From the NCBI RefSeq assembly GCF_000513195.1, contig NZ_CBVI010000014.1:1-64000 (forward strand): a stretch of DNA of 64,000 bases. The letters run 5' to 3'. The translations under genes and the position numbers were made by a program. Positions 53,947-63,360 of this stretch are shown one piece after another; within the stretch, counting starts at the first letter, position 1; every line of letters starts with the position of its first letter. Source of the DNA: Bacteroides timonensis (GTDB lineage: Bacteria > Bacteroidota > Bacteroidia > Bacteroidales > Bacteroidaceae). Under the pieces are notes generated by a model that saw only the letters and a list, made by a program, of their open reading frames with translations, was not told the origin of the DNA and ran no database searches.

Positions 53947-54966
53947 ATGAATAACGTATTTGTATATTGTGAGCTTGAAGGCACCATAGTTGCCGAAGTA
54001 AGTCTCGAACTCCTTACCAAAGGACGCAAGTTAGCTAACCAACTAGGCTGCCAACTGGAAGCCGTTGTTGCCGGTACTAACCTTGCAGGCATCGAAAAAC
54101 AAGTATTGCCCTTCGGCGTTGACCGTCTTCACGTCTTCGACGCTCCGGGCTTGTTCCCTTATACTTCACTGCCTCACTCTTCCGTACTTATCAATCTGTT
54201 CAAGGAAGAAAAACCGCAGATCTGTCTGATGGGCGCCACTGTTATCGGTCGTGACCTCGGTCCGCGCGTTTCTTCTGCACTGACCAGCGGCCTCACTGCT
54301 GACTGTACTTCACTGGAAATCGGTGAACACGAAGATAAAAAAGCAGGTGTGGTATATGAAAACCTGTTATATCAGATCCGTCCCGCATTCGGTGGTAATA
54401 TCGTGGCAACCATCGTCAACCCCGAACATCGCCCACAAATGGCAACCGTTCGCGAAGGCGTAATGAAGAAAGAGATTCTTAACGATAAGTATCAAGGCGA
54501 AGTTATCAACCATGACGTTGCCAAATACGTGCCTACTACGGACTATGTAGTGAAGGTTATCGACCGCCACGTGGAGAAAGCAAAACACAACCTGAAAGGC
54601 GCTCCGATTGTCGTAGCTGGTGGTTACGGTATGGGTAGCCGCGAAGGTTTCAATATGCTGTTTGAACTGGCCAAGGAACTGCACGCGGAAGTAGGCGGTA
54701 GCCGCGCAGCCGTCGATGCAGGTTTCTGCGACCATGATCGTCAGATCGGCCAGACTGGTATTACGGTACGTCCGAAGCTCTATATCGCCTGCGGTATCTC
54801 CGGACAAATCCAGCACATTGCCGGTATGCAGGAAAGTGGTATTATCATCTCTGTAAATAATGACGAGAATGCTCCTATCAATACCATTGCCGATTATGTA
54901 ATTAACGGTACGGTAGAAGAAGTCATTCCTAAGATGATCAAATACTATAAACAAAACAGTAAGTAA
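53947..54966 (+). CDS. etfA: Electron transfer flavoprotein alpha subunit
   Basis: 339 residues. The C-terminal FAD domain is clear: GGYGMGSREGFNMLFELAKELHAEVGGSRAAVDAG, RQIGQTGITVRPKLYIACGISGQIQHIAGM and IISVNNDENAPINTIADY. It binds the FAD of the ETF heterodimer. The start follows the etfB stop by 5 bp. Confidence 0.96.
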   Translation: MNNVFVYCELEGTIVAEVSLELLTKGRKLANQLGCQLEAVVAGTNLAGIEKQVLPFGVDRLHVFDAPGLFPYTSLPHSSVLINLFKEEKPQICLMGATVIGRDLGPRVSSALTSGLTADCTSLEIGEHEDKKAGVVYENLLYQIRPAFGGNIVATIVNPEHRPQMATVREGVMKKEILNDKYQGEVINHDVAKYVPTTDYVVKVIDRHVEKAKHNLKGAPIVVAGGYGMGSREGFNMLFELAKELHAEVGGSRAAVDAGFCDHDRQIGQTGITVRPKLYIACGISGQIQHIAGMQESGIIISVNNDENAPINTIADYVINGTVEEVIPKMIKYYKQNSK

Positions 54967-54979
54967 ATTTACAAGCGAA

Positions 54980-55624
54980 ATGAAGGGAATCGTCATTGCT
55001 TTATGCTTATTCTGCCTATGCGGAATACTGAATGCCCAAAGCAAATCTCCGAAAGATGGCAAACACGTCTATTCATATGCCAATGGACAGGATAGCGTAG
55101 TTTGCTTCTACAAAAACGGAAGACCGATAGGACAACGAACGGAATACTATCTGGACGGACAACTGCGCTTAACCTTTACATATAAGGCAGGACACATACA
55201 GAGCTTAAAACAATATTATGAGAACGGAGCCTTAAAGCGGGAAGAGGTCTTGGATAAATATTCTACCCCCGCAGGGCATCTGTATGATATTGATGGAAAA
55301 GAACTGGACTTCATTCCATACATGGAACTGCCCCAGTTTCCCGGAGGAAACACGGAACTCATGAAGCTGATAGCTCAATACACCAAGTATCCTCCACAGG
55401 CCGTAAAAGAGAAGAAGCAAGGATTGGTCATCATAAAATGTTCTATAGACAAAGAGGGCAATCCCAAGCATGCAGAAATTGTAAAGAGCGTTTCTCCGGA
55501 ACTGGACAAAGAAGCTATGCGAGTAGTAGGGTTCCTGACAATGACTTACAAGTTTACTCCCGGGAAAATAGAAGGACAACCGGTTAATATGAACTTCAGC
55601 ATTCCCGTAAATTTTCGTTTATAA
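54980..55624 (+). CDS. TonB C-terminal domain protein with MORN-like repeats
   Basis: 214 residues. Signal peptide (to LNAQ), a MORN/YwqK-type region (about 35-95: VCFYKNGRPIGQRTEYYLDGQLRLTFTYKAGHIQSLKQYYENGALKRE-like pattern) and a TonB C-terminal domain (about 115-214; FPGGNTELMKLIAQYTKYPPQAVKEKKQGLVIIKCSIDKEGNP). It lacks the Pro-rich linker and N-terminal membrane anchor of a real TonB, so it is a periplasmic protein of unknown role. It sits between etfA (13 bp) and the acyl-CoA dehydrogenase (20 bp), an unexpected place. Confidence 0.8.
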   Translation: MKGIVIALCLFCLCGILNAQSKSPKDGKHVYSYANGQDSVVCFYKNGRPIGQRTEYYLDGQLRLTFTYKAGHIQSLKQYYENGALKREEVLDKYSTPAGHLYDIDGKELDFIPYMELPQFPGGNTELMKLIAQYTKYPPQAVKEKKQGLVIIKCSIDKEGNPKHAEIVKSVSPELDKEAMRVVGFLTMTYKFTPGKIEGQPVNMNFSIPVNFRL

Positions 55625-55644
55625 TAAAAAACAATTGAAACAAT

Positions 55645-57351
55645 ATGGCTAATTTTTATACCGAAGTTCCTGAATTGAAGTTCCAGCTGAACAACCCAAT
55701 GATGGAACGTATCTGCGAGCTGAAAGAGCGCGGATACGAAGATAAAGACAAGTTCGATTATGCTCCGCAAGACTATACGGACGCAATGGACTCTTATGAC
55801 AAGGTACTCGAAATCACCGGAGAAATCACCGAAGAGATTATCAACCCGAACGCCGAAGGGGTGGACGAAGAAGGTCCTCACTGTGCCAACGGCCGCGTGG
55901 AATATGCAAGCGGTACGCGCCAGAACCTCGACGCAATGGTAAAGGCCGGCCTGAACGGTATGACCATGCCGCGTCGCTTTGGTGGACTGAACTTCCCCAT
56001 CACTCCGTATACCATGTGTGCTGAGATTGTTGCTGCCGCCGATGCCGGTTTCGGTAACATCTGGTCATTGCAGGACTGTATCGAAACGCTGTACGAATTC
56101 GGTAACGAAGATCAGCACAGCCGTTTCATCCCCCGCATCTGCGCCGGAGAAACCATGTCTATGGACTTGACCGAGCCCGATGCAGGTTCCGACTTGCAGA
56201 GTGTAATGTTGAAAGCTACTTTCGACGAAAAAGAAAGTTGCTGGCGTCTGAATGGTGTGAAGCGTTTCATCACGAATGGTGATGCAGACTTACACCTCGT
56301 GCTGGCCCGTTCGGAAGAAGGAACCAGAGATGGTCGTGGACTTTCCATGTTTATCTATGATAAGCGTGAAGGTGGCGTAGATGTACGCCGTATCGAAAAT
56401 AAATTAGGTATTCACGGTTCTCCAACTTGTGAACTTGTTTATAAGAATGCAAAGGCTGAACTTTGCGGTGATCGTAAACTCGGTTTGATCAAGTATGTAA
56501 TGGCATTGATGAACGGTGCACGTTTGGGTATTGCCGCACAGTCGGTAGGTCTGTCACAAGCTGCCTACAACGAAGGTTTGGCTTATGCGAAAGATCGTAA
56601 ACAGTTCAATAAAGCTATTATTGAATTCCCGGCAGTATATGACATGCTAGCTATCATGAAAGCAAAACTGGATGCCGGACGTGCTCTGTTATACCAAACG
56701 TCTCGTTACGTAGATGTTTATAAAGCTTTGGATGATATTTCCCGCGAACGTAAGCTGACTCCGGAAGAACGTCAGGAACAGAAGAAGTATTCTAAGCTTG
56801 CTGATGCTTTCACTCCGCTGGCTAAAGGTATGAACTCAGAATATGCAAACCAGAATGCCTATGATTGTATCCAGATTCATGGTGGTTCCGGTTTCATGTT
56901 GGAATATGCTTGCCAACGTATTTATCGTGATGCACGTATCACCAGCATCTATGAAGGTACTACTCAATTACAGACCGTAGCTGCTATCCGTTATGTAACA
57001 AACGGTTCGTATGCTGCTACTCTCCGTGATTATGAAGCAATTCCTTGCAGCGAAGAAATGCAACCGTTGATGGATCGACTGAAAGAGATGACGAACAAGT
57101 TTGAGGCTGTCACCAATGCAACGAAAGAAGCTGCAAATCAAGAGTTACTGGACTTCGTAGCCCGTCGTCTTTACGAAATGGCTGCTGTATGCGTAATGTC
57201 TCATCTTCTCATTCAGGATGCAACCAAAGCACCTGAGTTGTTCGCAAAATCAGCTGTTGTTTATCTGAACTATGCTGAAGCTGAAGTAGAAAAACACTTC
57301 AACTTTATCCGCAAGTTCAAGGCTGAGGAGCTGGAAAGCTATCGCAAGTAA
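55645..57351 (+). CDS. Acyl-CoA dehydrogenase
   Basis: 568 residues. Typical domains: N-terminal helices, middle beta domain (MSMDLTEPDAGSDLQSVMLKA, RFITNGDADLHLVLARSEEG), and C-terminal helical domain (LGIAAQSVGLSQAAYNEGLAYAKDRKQF, IQIHGGSGFMLEYACQRIYRDARITSIYEGTTQLQ) with the catalytic Glu likely in the IYEGT motif, plus a 100-residue C-terminal extension. It oxidises an acyl-CoA with ETF as electron acceptor. The exact substrate is unknown. Last gene of the etf operon. Confidence 0.9.
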   Translation: MANFYTEVPELKFQLNNPMMERICELKERGYEDKDKFDYAPQDYTDAMDSYDKVLEITGEITEEIINPNAEGVDEEGPHCANGRVEYASGTRQNLDAMVKAGLNGMTMPRRFGGLNFPITPYTMCAEIVAAADAGFGNIWSLQDCIETLYEFGNEDQHSRFIPRICAGETMSMDLTEPDAGSDLQSVMLKATFDEKESCWRLNGVKRFITNGDADLHLVLARSEEGTRDGRGLSMFIYDKREGGVDVRRIENKLGIHGSPTCELVYKNAKAELCGDRKLGLIKYVMALMNGARLGIAAQSVGLSQAAYNEGLAYAKDRKQFNKAIIEFPAVYDMLAIMKAKLDAGRALLYQTSRYVDVYKALDDISRERKLTPEERQEQKKYSKLADAFTPLAKGMNSEYANQNAYDCIQIHGGSGFMLEYACQRIYRDARITSIYEGTTQLQTVAAIRYVTNGSYAATLRDYEAIPCSEEMQPLMDRLKEMTNKFEAVTNATKEAANQELLDFVARRLYEMAAVCVMSHLLIQDATKAPELFAKSAVVYLNYAEAEVEKHFNFIRKFKAEELESYRK

Positions 57352-57370
57352 TTAACCGATTACTATATTC

Positions 57371-57403
57371 AAAGAAGGCTGTCTCAATGAGACAGCCTTC
57401 TTT
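57371..57403. terminator. Terminator after the etf operon
   Basis: AAAGAAGGCTGTCTC (57371-57385) and GAGACAGCCTTCTTT (57389-57403) form a perfect 15-bp stem with a 3-base loop. Bidirectional, between convergent genes. Confidence 0.92.
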
Positions 57404-57419
57404 GTCATAAATAGCACCT

Positions 57420-57707
57420 TTACCGGAACAACCTCAACTGACTGCGCAGCTCATGAAGTTCATTCTGCATCTCCTCCATACGCTGTAACAGGTGATGGAT
57501 AGCATCAATCCCTTCAATATTGATGGACAAGTCATAATACATGCGGCTGTAACGTTCTATGTCCGGTAATTGAGTAAACGTCAGATAGCGTTCCCCACCT
57601 TCGGTCATTACTTCTATCAGGCCACCTTCCTGTAATAAGTCGATAAACGACGGCTCAATGTGGCACTTGCGACAATACTCGCTGACTATGATTAATTCAT
57701 TCTGCAT
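57420..57707 (-). CDS. cbpM: CbpM-type chaperone modulator
   Basis: 95 residues, MerR-like N-terminal helices (YCRKCHIEPSFIDLLQEGGLIEV) and a C-terminal coiled coil (HLLQRMEEMQNELHELRSQL), the form of CbpM, which binds and restrains the J-domain protein CbpA. It follows cbpA by 14 bp on the same strand. Confidence 0.88.
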   Translation of the reverse strand: MQNELIIVSEYCRKCHIEPSFIDLLQEGGLIEVMTEGGERYLTFTQLPDIERYSRMYYDLSINIEGIDAIHHLLQRMEEMQNELHELRSQLRLFR

Positions 57708-57721
57708 AGTGATACCTCCTT

Positions 57722-58675
57722 TTAGTTCATACTTTGAAGTTTACGAAACAACTCTTTCTGCTCTTCCGTCAAGTTCGTCGGCAGTTTCACGGAATAAGTC
57801 ACAATGAGGTCACCGAACTGTCCTTCTTTCTTATATACAGGGAATCCCTTGCCTTTCAAACGGGCCTTCGTACCGTTCTGTGTTTCGGGTTTCACTTTCA
57901 GTTTTACCTTTCCATCCAAAGTATCTACCAGCTGGTCTCCACCCAGGATAGCGGTATAAAGATCAATGGGAACATCTACATACAAGTCATCTCCCAAACG
58001 TTTGAATACCGGATCATCCGCAATCACAAACGTTATGTACAAGTCTCCGGCAGGTCCACCATTCACACCTTCGCCACCGTAACCTTTCAATTTAATGACT
58101 TGCCCGTTTGCCACGCCGGCAGGAATGGTAATACGTACATTCTTCCCGTTTACCGTCAGTACCTGTTTGTGAGTCTGCGCCGCATCGCGAAGTGACAGAT
58201 TCAAATCTGCATGGTAATCCTGCCCACGGAAGCCTGCATTAGCACCTCCACGCCCCCGGTTTCCGAACATAGATTCAAAGAAATCGGAGAAGCCGCCATC
58301 ATGACCGGAAAATTCCTGTCCATCGGATGAATACCAGTAAGAGCTACCATCCGTACCATATCCTGCACCCGATCCGCCGCCTCCAAAGCCACCAAAGCCA
58401 CCGGCACCCGCCTCCTGACGGGCACGCTTTTGTGCCTCAAATTCATCGGCATGTTTCCAGTGCTCACCATACTCATCGTATTTTTTACGCTTTTCAGGAT
58501 CACTCAGCACTTCATTTGCTTCATTAATCGCCTGAAATTTATCCTTAGCAGTAGAGTCATTCGGATTTAAGTCAGGATGATATTTACGTGCCAACTTACG
58601 GAACGCCTTTTTTATATCATTCTGACTTGCCGTTTTGTCCACCCCAAGGACTTGATAATAATCTATATAAGCCAT
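57722..58675 (-). CDS. cbpA: CbpA-type DnaJ-like co-chaperone
   Basis: 317 residues. J domain (1-68) with HPD in YHPDLNP, Gly/Phe-rich linker (about 85-150), then two C-terminal substrate-binding domains ([22 protein letters not shown]). No zinc-finger cysteines, so it is class II (CbpA), not DnaJ. It stimulates DnaK ATPase. Operon with cbpM. Confidence 0.94.
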   Translation of the reverse strand: MAYIDYYQVLGVDKTASQNDIKKAFRKLARKYHPDLNPNDSTAKDKFQAINEANEVLSDPEKRKKYDEYGEHWKHADEFEAQKRARQEAGAGGFGGFGGGGSGAGYGTDGSSYWYSSDGQEFSGHDGGFSDFFESMFGNRGRGGANAGFRGQDYHADLNLSLRDAAQTHKQVLTVNGKNVRITIPAGVANGQVIKLKGYGGEGVNGGPAGDLYITFVIADDPVFKRLGDDLYVDVPIDLYTAILGGDQLVDTLDGKVKLKVKPETQNGTKARLKGKGFPVYKKEGQFGDLIVTYSVKLPTNLTEEQKELFRKLQSMN

Positions 58676-58989
58676 AGTCTATTAATTTTGTTATTCTTAT
58701 ATACCCTATCACAAATAACGCACCAATCAGGTGTTTTGAATACTAAAATACGTAAACGAAAATTAAAAAGAAGTATTAAAAACAATAATACAAAGATAAT
58801 CAACATATTAACCAGCAGCAACAGCTTTTACCGATGCTACTCAAATTTTAAAATAATGTAAATGACACATAACATCAATTAATTATTCATACTAAAACTT
58901 CCTAAAATAAATAGAAAACGCTTTATTTGCATGTGAGTAAGGCAGTCACAGAAAACAATTTTCCCCCAACCTTAATATATTGACTTATT
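58676..58989. other. AT-rich intergenic region with divergent promoters
   Basis: On the minus strand TATCTTTG (58798-58791) with a TTG core at 58821-58819 (spacing 20) can drive cbpA, giving a leader of about 115 nucleotides. On the plus strand the best -7 candidate for the GH9 gene is TTTATTTG at 58922-58929, one base off consensus. No gene or repeat seen. Confidence 0.55.
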
Positions 58990-61500
58990 ATGAAAAGTAA
59001 CCATTGGCTACTTACGGTAGCACTCACTTTCATCGTCCTGCAAGTAAAAGCGGATTCATGGATACGTATTAACCAACTTGGCTACTTGCCGCAATCTGTA
59101 AAAGTGGCAGTATTTATGAGTGAAGAACCAGCTGACATACAAGAGTATGCACTGATAGACGCCTTCACAGAACAAACCGTCCGAACTTTCAATTCGACCA
59201 AAGCAACCGGAAAAATGGGACTCATGAAGAGTACCTATCGTCTGGACTTCAGTGATTTTAACCAGCCGGGAACTTATTATCTGAAAGCGGGCAAAGCGGT
59301 CTCACCTCGTTTTCCCATCAACAATCATGTGTACAATGGGACTGCTGACTTCTTGCTGAACTACATGCGTCAGCAACGTTGCGGCTATAATCCCTTTTTG
59401 AAAGACAGTTGCCATGTGCACGACGGCTACATCCTATACCATCCCACCAAGACCGGACAACACATTGATGTTCGAGGCGGTTGGCACGATGCAACTGATT
59501 ATTTGCAATATACCACAACTTCCGCCAATGCCATTTATCAGATGATGTTTGCCTATCAGGAAAATCCAAACTCATTCGGTGATTTCTATGATGCTGCCGG
59601 GCTCCCCGGCGCTAACGGCATTCCCGACATTGTGGACGAAATCAAATGGGGACTGGACTGGCTGAATCGTATGAACCCCGCTCCCGGTGAACTATATAAT
59701 CAGATTGCCGACGACCGCGACCATGCCGGTATGCGCCTGCCCAATAAAGATGAGGTAGATTATGGTTACGGTCCGGGTAAAGGACGCCCCGTTTACTTCT
59801 GTAGTGGCGAACCTCAGGTACGCGGTCAATTTATGAATGCTACCACAGGCGTGGCAAGCACAGCAGGTAAGTTTGCTTCCTGTTTCGCTCTTGGTGCCCG
59901 CCTATTAAAAGACTTCTATCCGGAATTTGCTGCGGAGATTGGTACAAAAGCGGACGCAGCTTATCAGGAAGGTGTAAAGAAACCGGGTGCTTGTCAGACA
60001 GCCTCCGTCAAGTCTCCTTATATTTATGAAGAAGACAATTGGGTAGATGATATGGAACTGGGCGCTATGGAACTTTTCAAAAGTACTGGAGATTTTAAAT
60101 ACCTGGAGCAAGCCGTTGAGTACGGACGTCGCGAACCTGTTACTCCATGGATGGGTGCTGATAGTGCCCGCCACTACCAATGGTATCCATTCATGAATAT
60201 GGGACATTATCATCTGGCAAAAGTACATAACGAGCGCCTTAGCAAAGAATTTATCCGGAATATGCATGCCGGCATAGCACGCACCTATGAGAAAGCCGTT
60301 GAAAGTCCTTTCATGCACGGCATTCCTTACACCTGGTGTTCCAATAACCTGACAACTGCCATGCTGACACAATGCCGTCTGTATCGTGAAGCAACAGGTG
60401 ACGAAACTTATAAAGAAATGGAAGCCGGCATGCTTGACTGGCTGTTCGGTTGCAATCCCTGGGGAACCAGCATGATTGTAGAACTCCCTCTATATGGAGA
60501 TTACCCTTCTCAACCGCACTCTTCATTACTCAACGCAGGTGTAGGAAATACTACAGGCGGCCTTGTAGACGGCCCTGTATACCGCACTATTTTTGAAAGC
60601 CTCCGCGGAGTAAACATGACAGGTATTCCCGGTACTCCCGGACAGGATTATGAACGTTTCCAGCCTGACCTGATGGTATATCATGATGCCATTCATGACT
60701 ACTCCACGAACGAACCGACCATGGACGGAACAGCTTGTCTCACTTATTATCTCTCCGCCATGCAGAAAGAAGGTATGAAGCAGGCGGACATTCAGAGTGA
60801 TAAGAATGTATATGTAAATGACGGTATCATCCGCACTGATCCAACAAAGAAACAAATAACGCTTGTCTTTACTGCCGCCGATAAAGCAGACGGTGCTGAT
60901 GCTATTATCAGTACACTGAAGAAACATGGCATCAAAGGCGGTTTCTTCTTCACCGGTGAATTTTATGAGCTTTATCCCGATGTAGTGAAACGACTGCGTG
61001 CAGAAGGCCATCTGGTAGGTAGCCACAGCTATGGACACTTATTGTATATGCCATGGGAAAACCGTGATTCATTATTGGTGACACGCGAGCAATTTGAGCA
61101 GGATATGCTGAAGAGTTACGAAGTTATGCGCAAAGCAGGTATCGAATACAAAGATGCTCCGGTATATATTCCGCCTTACGAATATTATAATAAAGAAATT
61201 GCCGCATGGGCAAAGAATATGGGTATACAACTTATCAACTATACACCCGGCACGATGAGCAATGCGGACTATACCACTCCGGACATGGGTGCCAAATACC
61301 GTAGCAGTAAGTTCATCTATGACAAAATCATGGAGGTAGAGAAAAAAGAAGGATTGAACGGGCACCTGATGTTGATACACTTCGGTACAGACGACCGCCG
61401 TACAGATAAGTTCTACAATGGTTATCTGGACAAAATGATTAAAACGCTGAAACGGAAAGGTTATACTTTCGTACCTGTCCTTGAAGCAACAGGAATATAG
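58990..61500 (+). CDS. GH9 glycoside hydrolase fused to a polysaccharide deacetylase-like domain
   Basis: 836 residues. Signal peptide (to VKAD, about 22), Ig-like CelD_N domain (about 22-105; IRINQLGYLPQSVKVAVF), GH9 barrel (about 110-600) with the catalytic-base Asp in RGGWHDATDY (about 163) and acid Glu in STNEPTMDG (about 574), then a NodB-type deacetylase domain (about 620-836). In the latter, motif 2 HSYGH (about 677) is intact and LIHFG (about 795) is present, but motif 1 TFDD reads TAAD and motif 3 reads IPPYEY, so deacetylase activity is doubtful. GH9 acts on beta-glucan or related polymers. No susC/susD beside it. Confidence 0.88.
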   Translation: MKSNHWLLTVALTFIVLQVKADSWIRINQLGYLPQSVKVAVFMSEEPADIQEYALIDAFTEQTVRTFNSTKATGKMGLMKSTYRLDFSDFNQPGTYYLKAGKAVSPRFPINNHVYNGTADFLLNYMRQQRCGYNPFLKDSCHVHDGYILYHPTKTGQHIDVRGGWHDATDYLQYTTTSANAIYQMMFAYQENPNSFGDFYDAAGLPGANGIPDIVDEIKWGLDWLNRMNPAPGELYNQIADDRDHAGMRLPNKDEVDYGYGPGKGRPVYFCSGEPQVRGQFMNATTGVASTAGKFASCFALGARLLKDFYPEFAAEIGTKADAAYQEGVKKPGACQTASVKSPYIYEEDNWVDDMELGAMELFKSTGDFKYLEQAVEYGRREPVTPWMGADSARHYQWYPFMNMGHYHLAKVHNERLSKEFIRNMHAGIARTYEKAVESPFMHGIPYTWCSNNLTTAMLTQCRLYREATGDETYKEMEAGMLDWLFGCNPWGTSMIVELPLYGDYPSQPHSSLLNAGVGNTTGGLVDGPVYRTIFESLRGVNMTGIPGTPGQDYERFQPDLMVYHDAIHDYSTNEPTMDGTACLTYYLSAMQKEGMKQADIQSDKNVYVNDGIIRTDPTKKQITLVFTAADKADGADAIISTLKKHGIKGGFFFTGEFYELYPDVVKRLRAEGHLVGSHSYGHLLYMPWENRDSLLVTREQFEQDMLKSYEVMRKAGIEYKDAPVYIPPYEYYNKEIAAWAKNMGIQLINYTPGTMSNADYTTPDMGAKYRSSKFIYDKIMEVEKKEGLNGHLMLIHFGTDDRRTDKFYNGYLDKMIKTLKRKGYTFVPVLEATGI

Positions 61501-61590
61501 TTCATACCCATAGTTATTATAAAAAGGTTAGTTAAAGGTTATCATGCAAAGGTATTTAAGGTAATATTCAATCGGTTTGTTTTCAGTAGA

Positions 61591-61657
61591 CTTTTTCCCA
61601 CCCCCAAGGGAAAAAGTTGCAAACCAAAGCTCCATGCCTGCGAAGGTCCGGAGCTTT
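61591..61657 (+). terminator. Two hairpins after the GH9 fusion gene
   Basis: CTTTTTCCC (61591-61599) pairs with GGGAAAAAG (61608-61616); AAAGCTCC (61626-61633) pairs with GGAGCTTT (61650-61657) and is followed by TTCTATTG. The second looks like the terminator; the first is GC-anchored with A/T flanks. Confidence 0.6.
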
Positions 61658-61697
61658 TTCTATTGTCAGATTTAAATAAATGCGTGATAACGAAGAA

Positions 61698-62717
61698 TCA
61701 GAGACTATCCTTCACTGCCTGCAACAAAGACTGAATATCTTCTTCTGTCGTATCAAAAGAGGTCACAAAACGAATTTCATTTTCAGCTTCATTCCAGAAA
61801 TAAAAGAAATAAGACTTCATCAATCTATCAATAACCGGACGAGGCATAGTCAAGAACAACTGATTACTCTCCATCTTTTGTGTGAATTGTACATCCGGCA
61901 ATGTTTGCAACCCTTCATATAGTTTCCGTGCCATTGCATTGGCATGTGCAGCATTCTTTTTCCACAAATCATCCGTAAGATACGCTGTGAACTGACAAGA
62001 AAGGTAACGCAATTTAGAAGCTAACTGAGCCGACTGTTTCCGTACATAGAGCGCTTCCTTTTTCAGGTCCGGATTGAAGATTATTACACTTTCACCTAAC
62101 ATCAATCCATTCTTCGTTCCACCGAAACTAAGAATATCAATGCCACAATCCACTGTCAGTTCCTTGAAGCTGAGATTCAACGCAACACAAGCATTCGCTA
62201 AACGTGCCCCATCCATATGCACATACATACCATATTCATGCGCCAGGGTAGTCAGCGCTTTTAATTCTTCCGGAGTATAGACAGTACCTAATTCCGAACA
62301 TTGAGAAATATAAATAGCACCCGGTTGAGAATGGTGCTGTTCTCCGAAGTTCTTCAGATAAGGACGTATCAACTCCGGCGTCAGTTTACCATCCGGCGTT
62401 GCAATAGGACGTATCTGGCATCCTGTCATACGGGCAGGTGCACCACATTCATCTACATAAATATGTGCAGTCTCCGCACAAAGAATTAAATTATAAGGAC
62501 GGGTAGCCAACTGCAAAGCTACTGCATTACTTCCTGTTCCATTGAAGACAAACAGTGGCTCACAATCAGGCGAAAATGTCTCTTTGATTTTGCGAACGGC
62601 TTCTTTAGTCCAAGGATCGTCACCGTAGCCAACTGCGTGATTTTGGTTTGCCCGGTTCAGCGCCTCCATCACCAATGGATGTACACCGGAATTGTTGTCT
62701 GAAGCAAAACTTCTCAT
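61698..62717 (-). CDS. ltaE: Low-specificity L-threonine aldolase
   Basis: 339 residues, PLP-dependent fold type I (beta-eliminating lyase family). FASDNNSGVHPLVMEAL start, HIYVDECGAPARMTGC, the GMYVHMDGARLANA strand with the PLP-ring Asp, and the Schiff-base Lys in LSFGGTKNGLMLGE. It cleaves threonine or allo-threonine to glycine and acetaldehyde. Monocistronic; preceded on the minus strand by a TTCCTTTG box at 62791-62784. Confidence 0.92.
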   Translation of the reverse strand: MRSFASDNNSGVHPLVMEALNRANQNHAVGYGDDPWTKEAVRKIKETFSPDCEPLFVFNGTGSNAVALQLATRPYNLILCAETAHIYVDECGAPARMTGCQIRPIATPDGKLTPELIRPYLKNFGEQHHSQPGAIYISQCSELGTVYTPEELKALTTLAHEYGMYVHMDGARLANACVALNLSFKELTVDCGIDILSFGGTKNGLMLGESVIIFNPDLKKEALYVRKQSAQLASKLRYLSCQFTAYLTDDLWKKNAAHANAMARKLYEGLQTLPDVQFTQKMESNQLFLTMPRPVIDRLMKSYFFYFWNEAENEIRFVTSFDTTEEDIQSLLQAVKDSL

Positions 62718-62820
62718 AGTTATATTGATTTTATCGATAAATAGTTATAGCGTATAAATAATCCTTTAGCTCTAAAAAATATGCAAAGGAACGAAATAAT
62801 TCGTTAGTAGAAAAAAAAGA

Positions 62821-62844
62821 AGCGTGGATTTTACAATCCACGCT
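62821..62844 (-). terminator. Terminator of the winged-helix gene
   Basis: AGCGTGGATT (62821-62830) and AATCCACGCT (62835-62844) form a perfect 10-bp stem with a 4-base loop; the minus strand continues into TTCTTTTTTTTT. Confidence 0.9.
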
Positions 62845-62876
62845 TTCGTTTAGGTTTTCAATCGGTTTTTTCGTTC

Positions 62877-63095
62877 TTACCCGATATAAACATTCACGCC
62901 CAAAAAAATGTAGAGTTCTCCGTCCTCCTGGTGCAATACAATCTTGTCTTCACAAGCTAACCATCCCAGGGCCGCTCCCAGTTCTTTGTCCTTCAGCCCG
63001 GACTTTCTCTTCAAAGTCCCATAGTCCCACTTGGCATAATTGCTAAGCAACCTCCAAATTTTGCCTGCGTTCAGGCCGATGTCGCTTTTGTTCAT
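62877..63095 (-). CDS. Small winged-helix protein (DUF2582)
   Basis: 72 residues. One winged helix-turn-helix: IGLNAGKIWRLLSNYAKWDYGTLKRKSGLKDKELGAALGWLACEDKIVLHQEDGELYIFLG fits the DUF2582 family of small stand-alone winged-helix proteins. No other domain. It may bind DNA; partners unknown. Monocistronic with a clear terminator. Confidence 0.82.
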   Translation of the reverse strand: MNKSDIGLNAGKIWRLLSNYAKWDYGTLKRKSGLKDKELGAALGWLACEDKIVLHQEDGELYIFLGVNVYIG

Positions 63096-63292
63096 CTCTT
63101 TTCGTCATTAAAAAGGTTAAATAATTGATTGGTGATTTGTTTAGGTTATCCTATTATCAGCCTAAAGGTATCACTTTTTATTTATAAAACATAAAAAACG
63201 AACAAAAGATATTCTTTTTAATCAAAATTGTAACAGTTTCGTAATAATATACAGGTAATATAAGAAAAAACAGGCCAAAAAAGAGAAAAAAA

Positions 63293-63324
63293 GACCACAG
63301 CGCCTTCAGAGAGATGCTGTGGTC
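63293..63324 (-). terminator. Terminator of groEL
   Basis: GACCACAGC (63293-63301) and GCTGTGGTC (63316-63324) form a perfect 9-bp stem with a 14-base loop; the minus strand then reads a long T-rich run. Confidence 0.9.
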
Positions 63325-63360
63325 ATTTATTATAATTATAAATTCAGGGAAAAACGGGTA

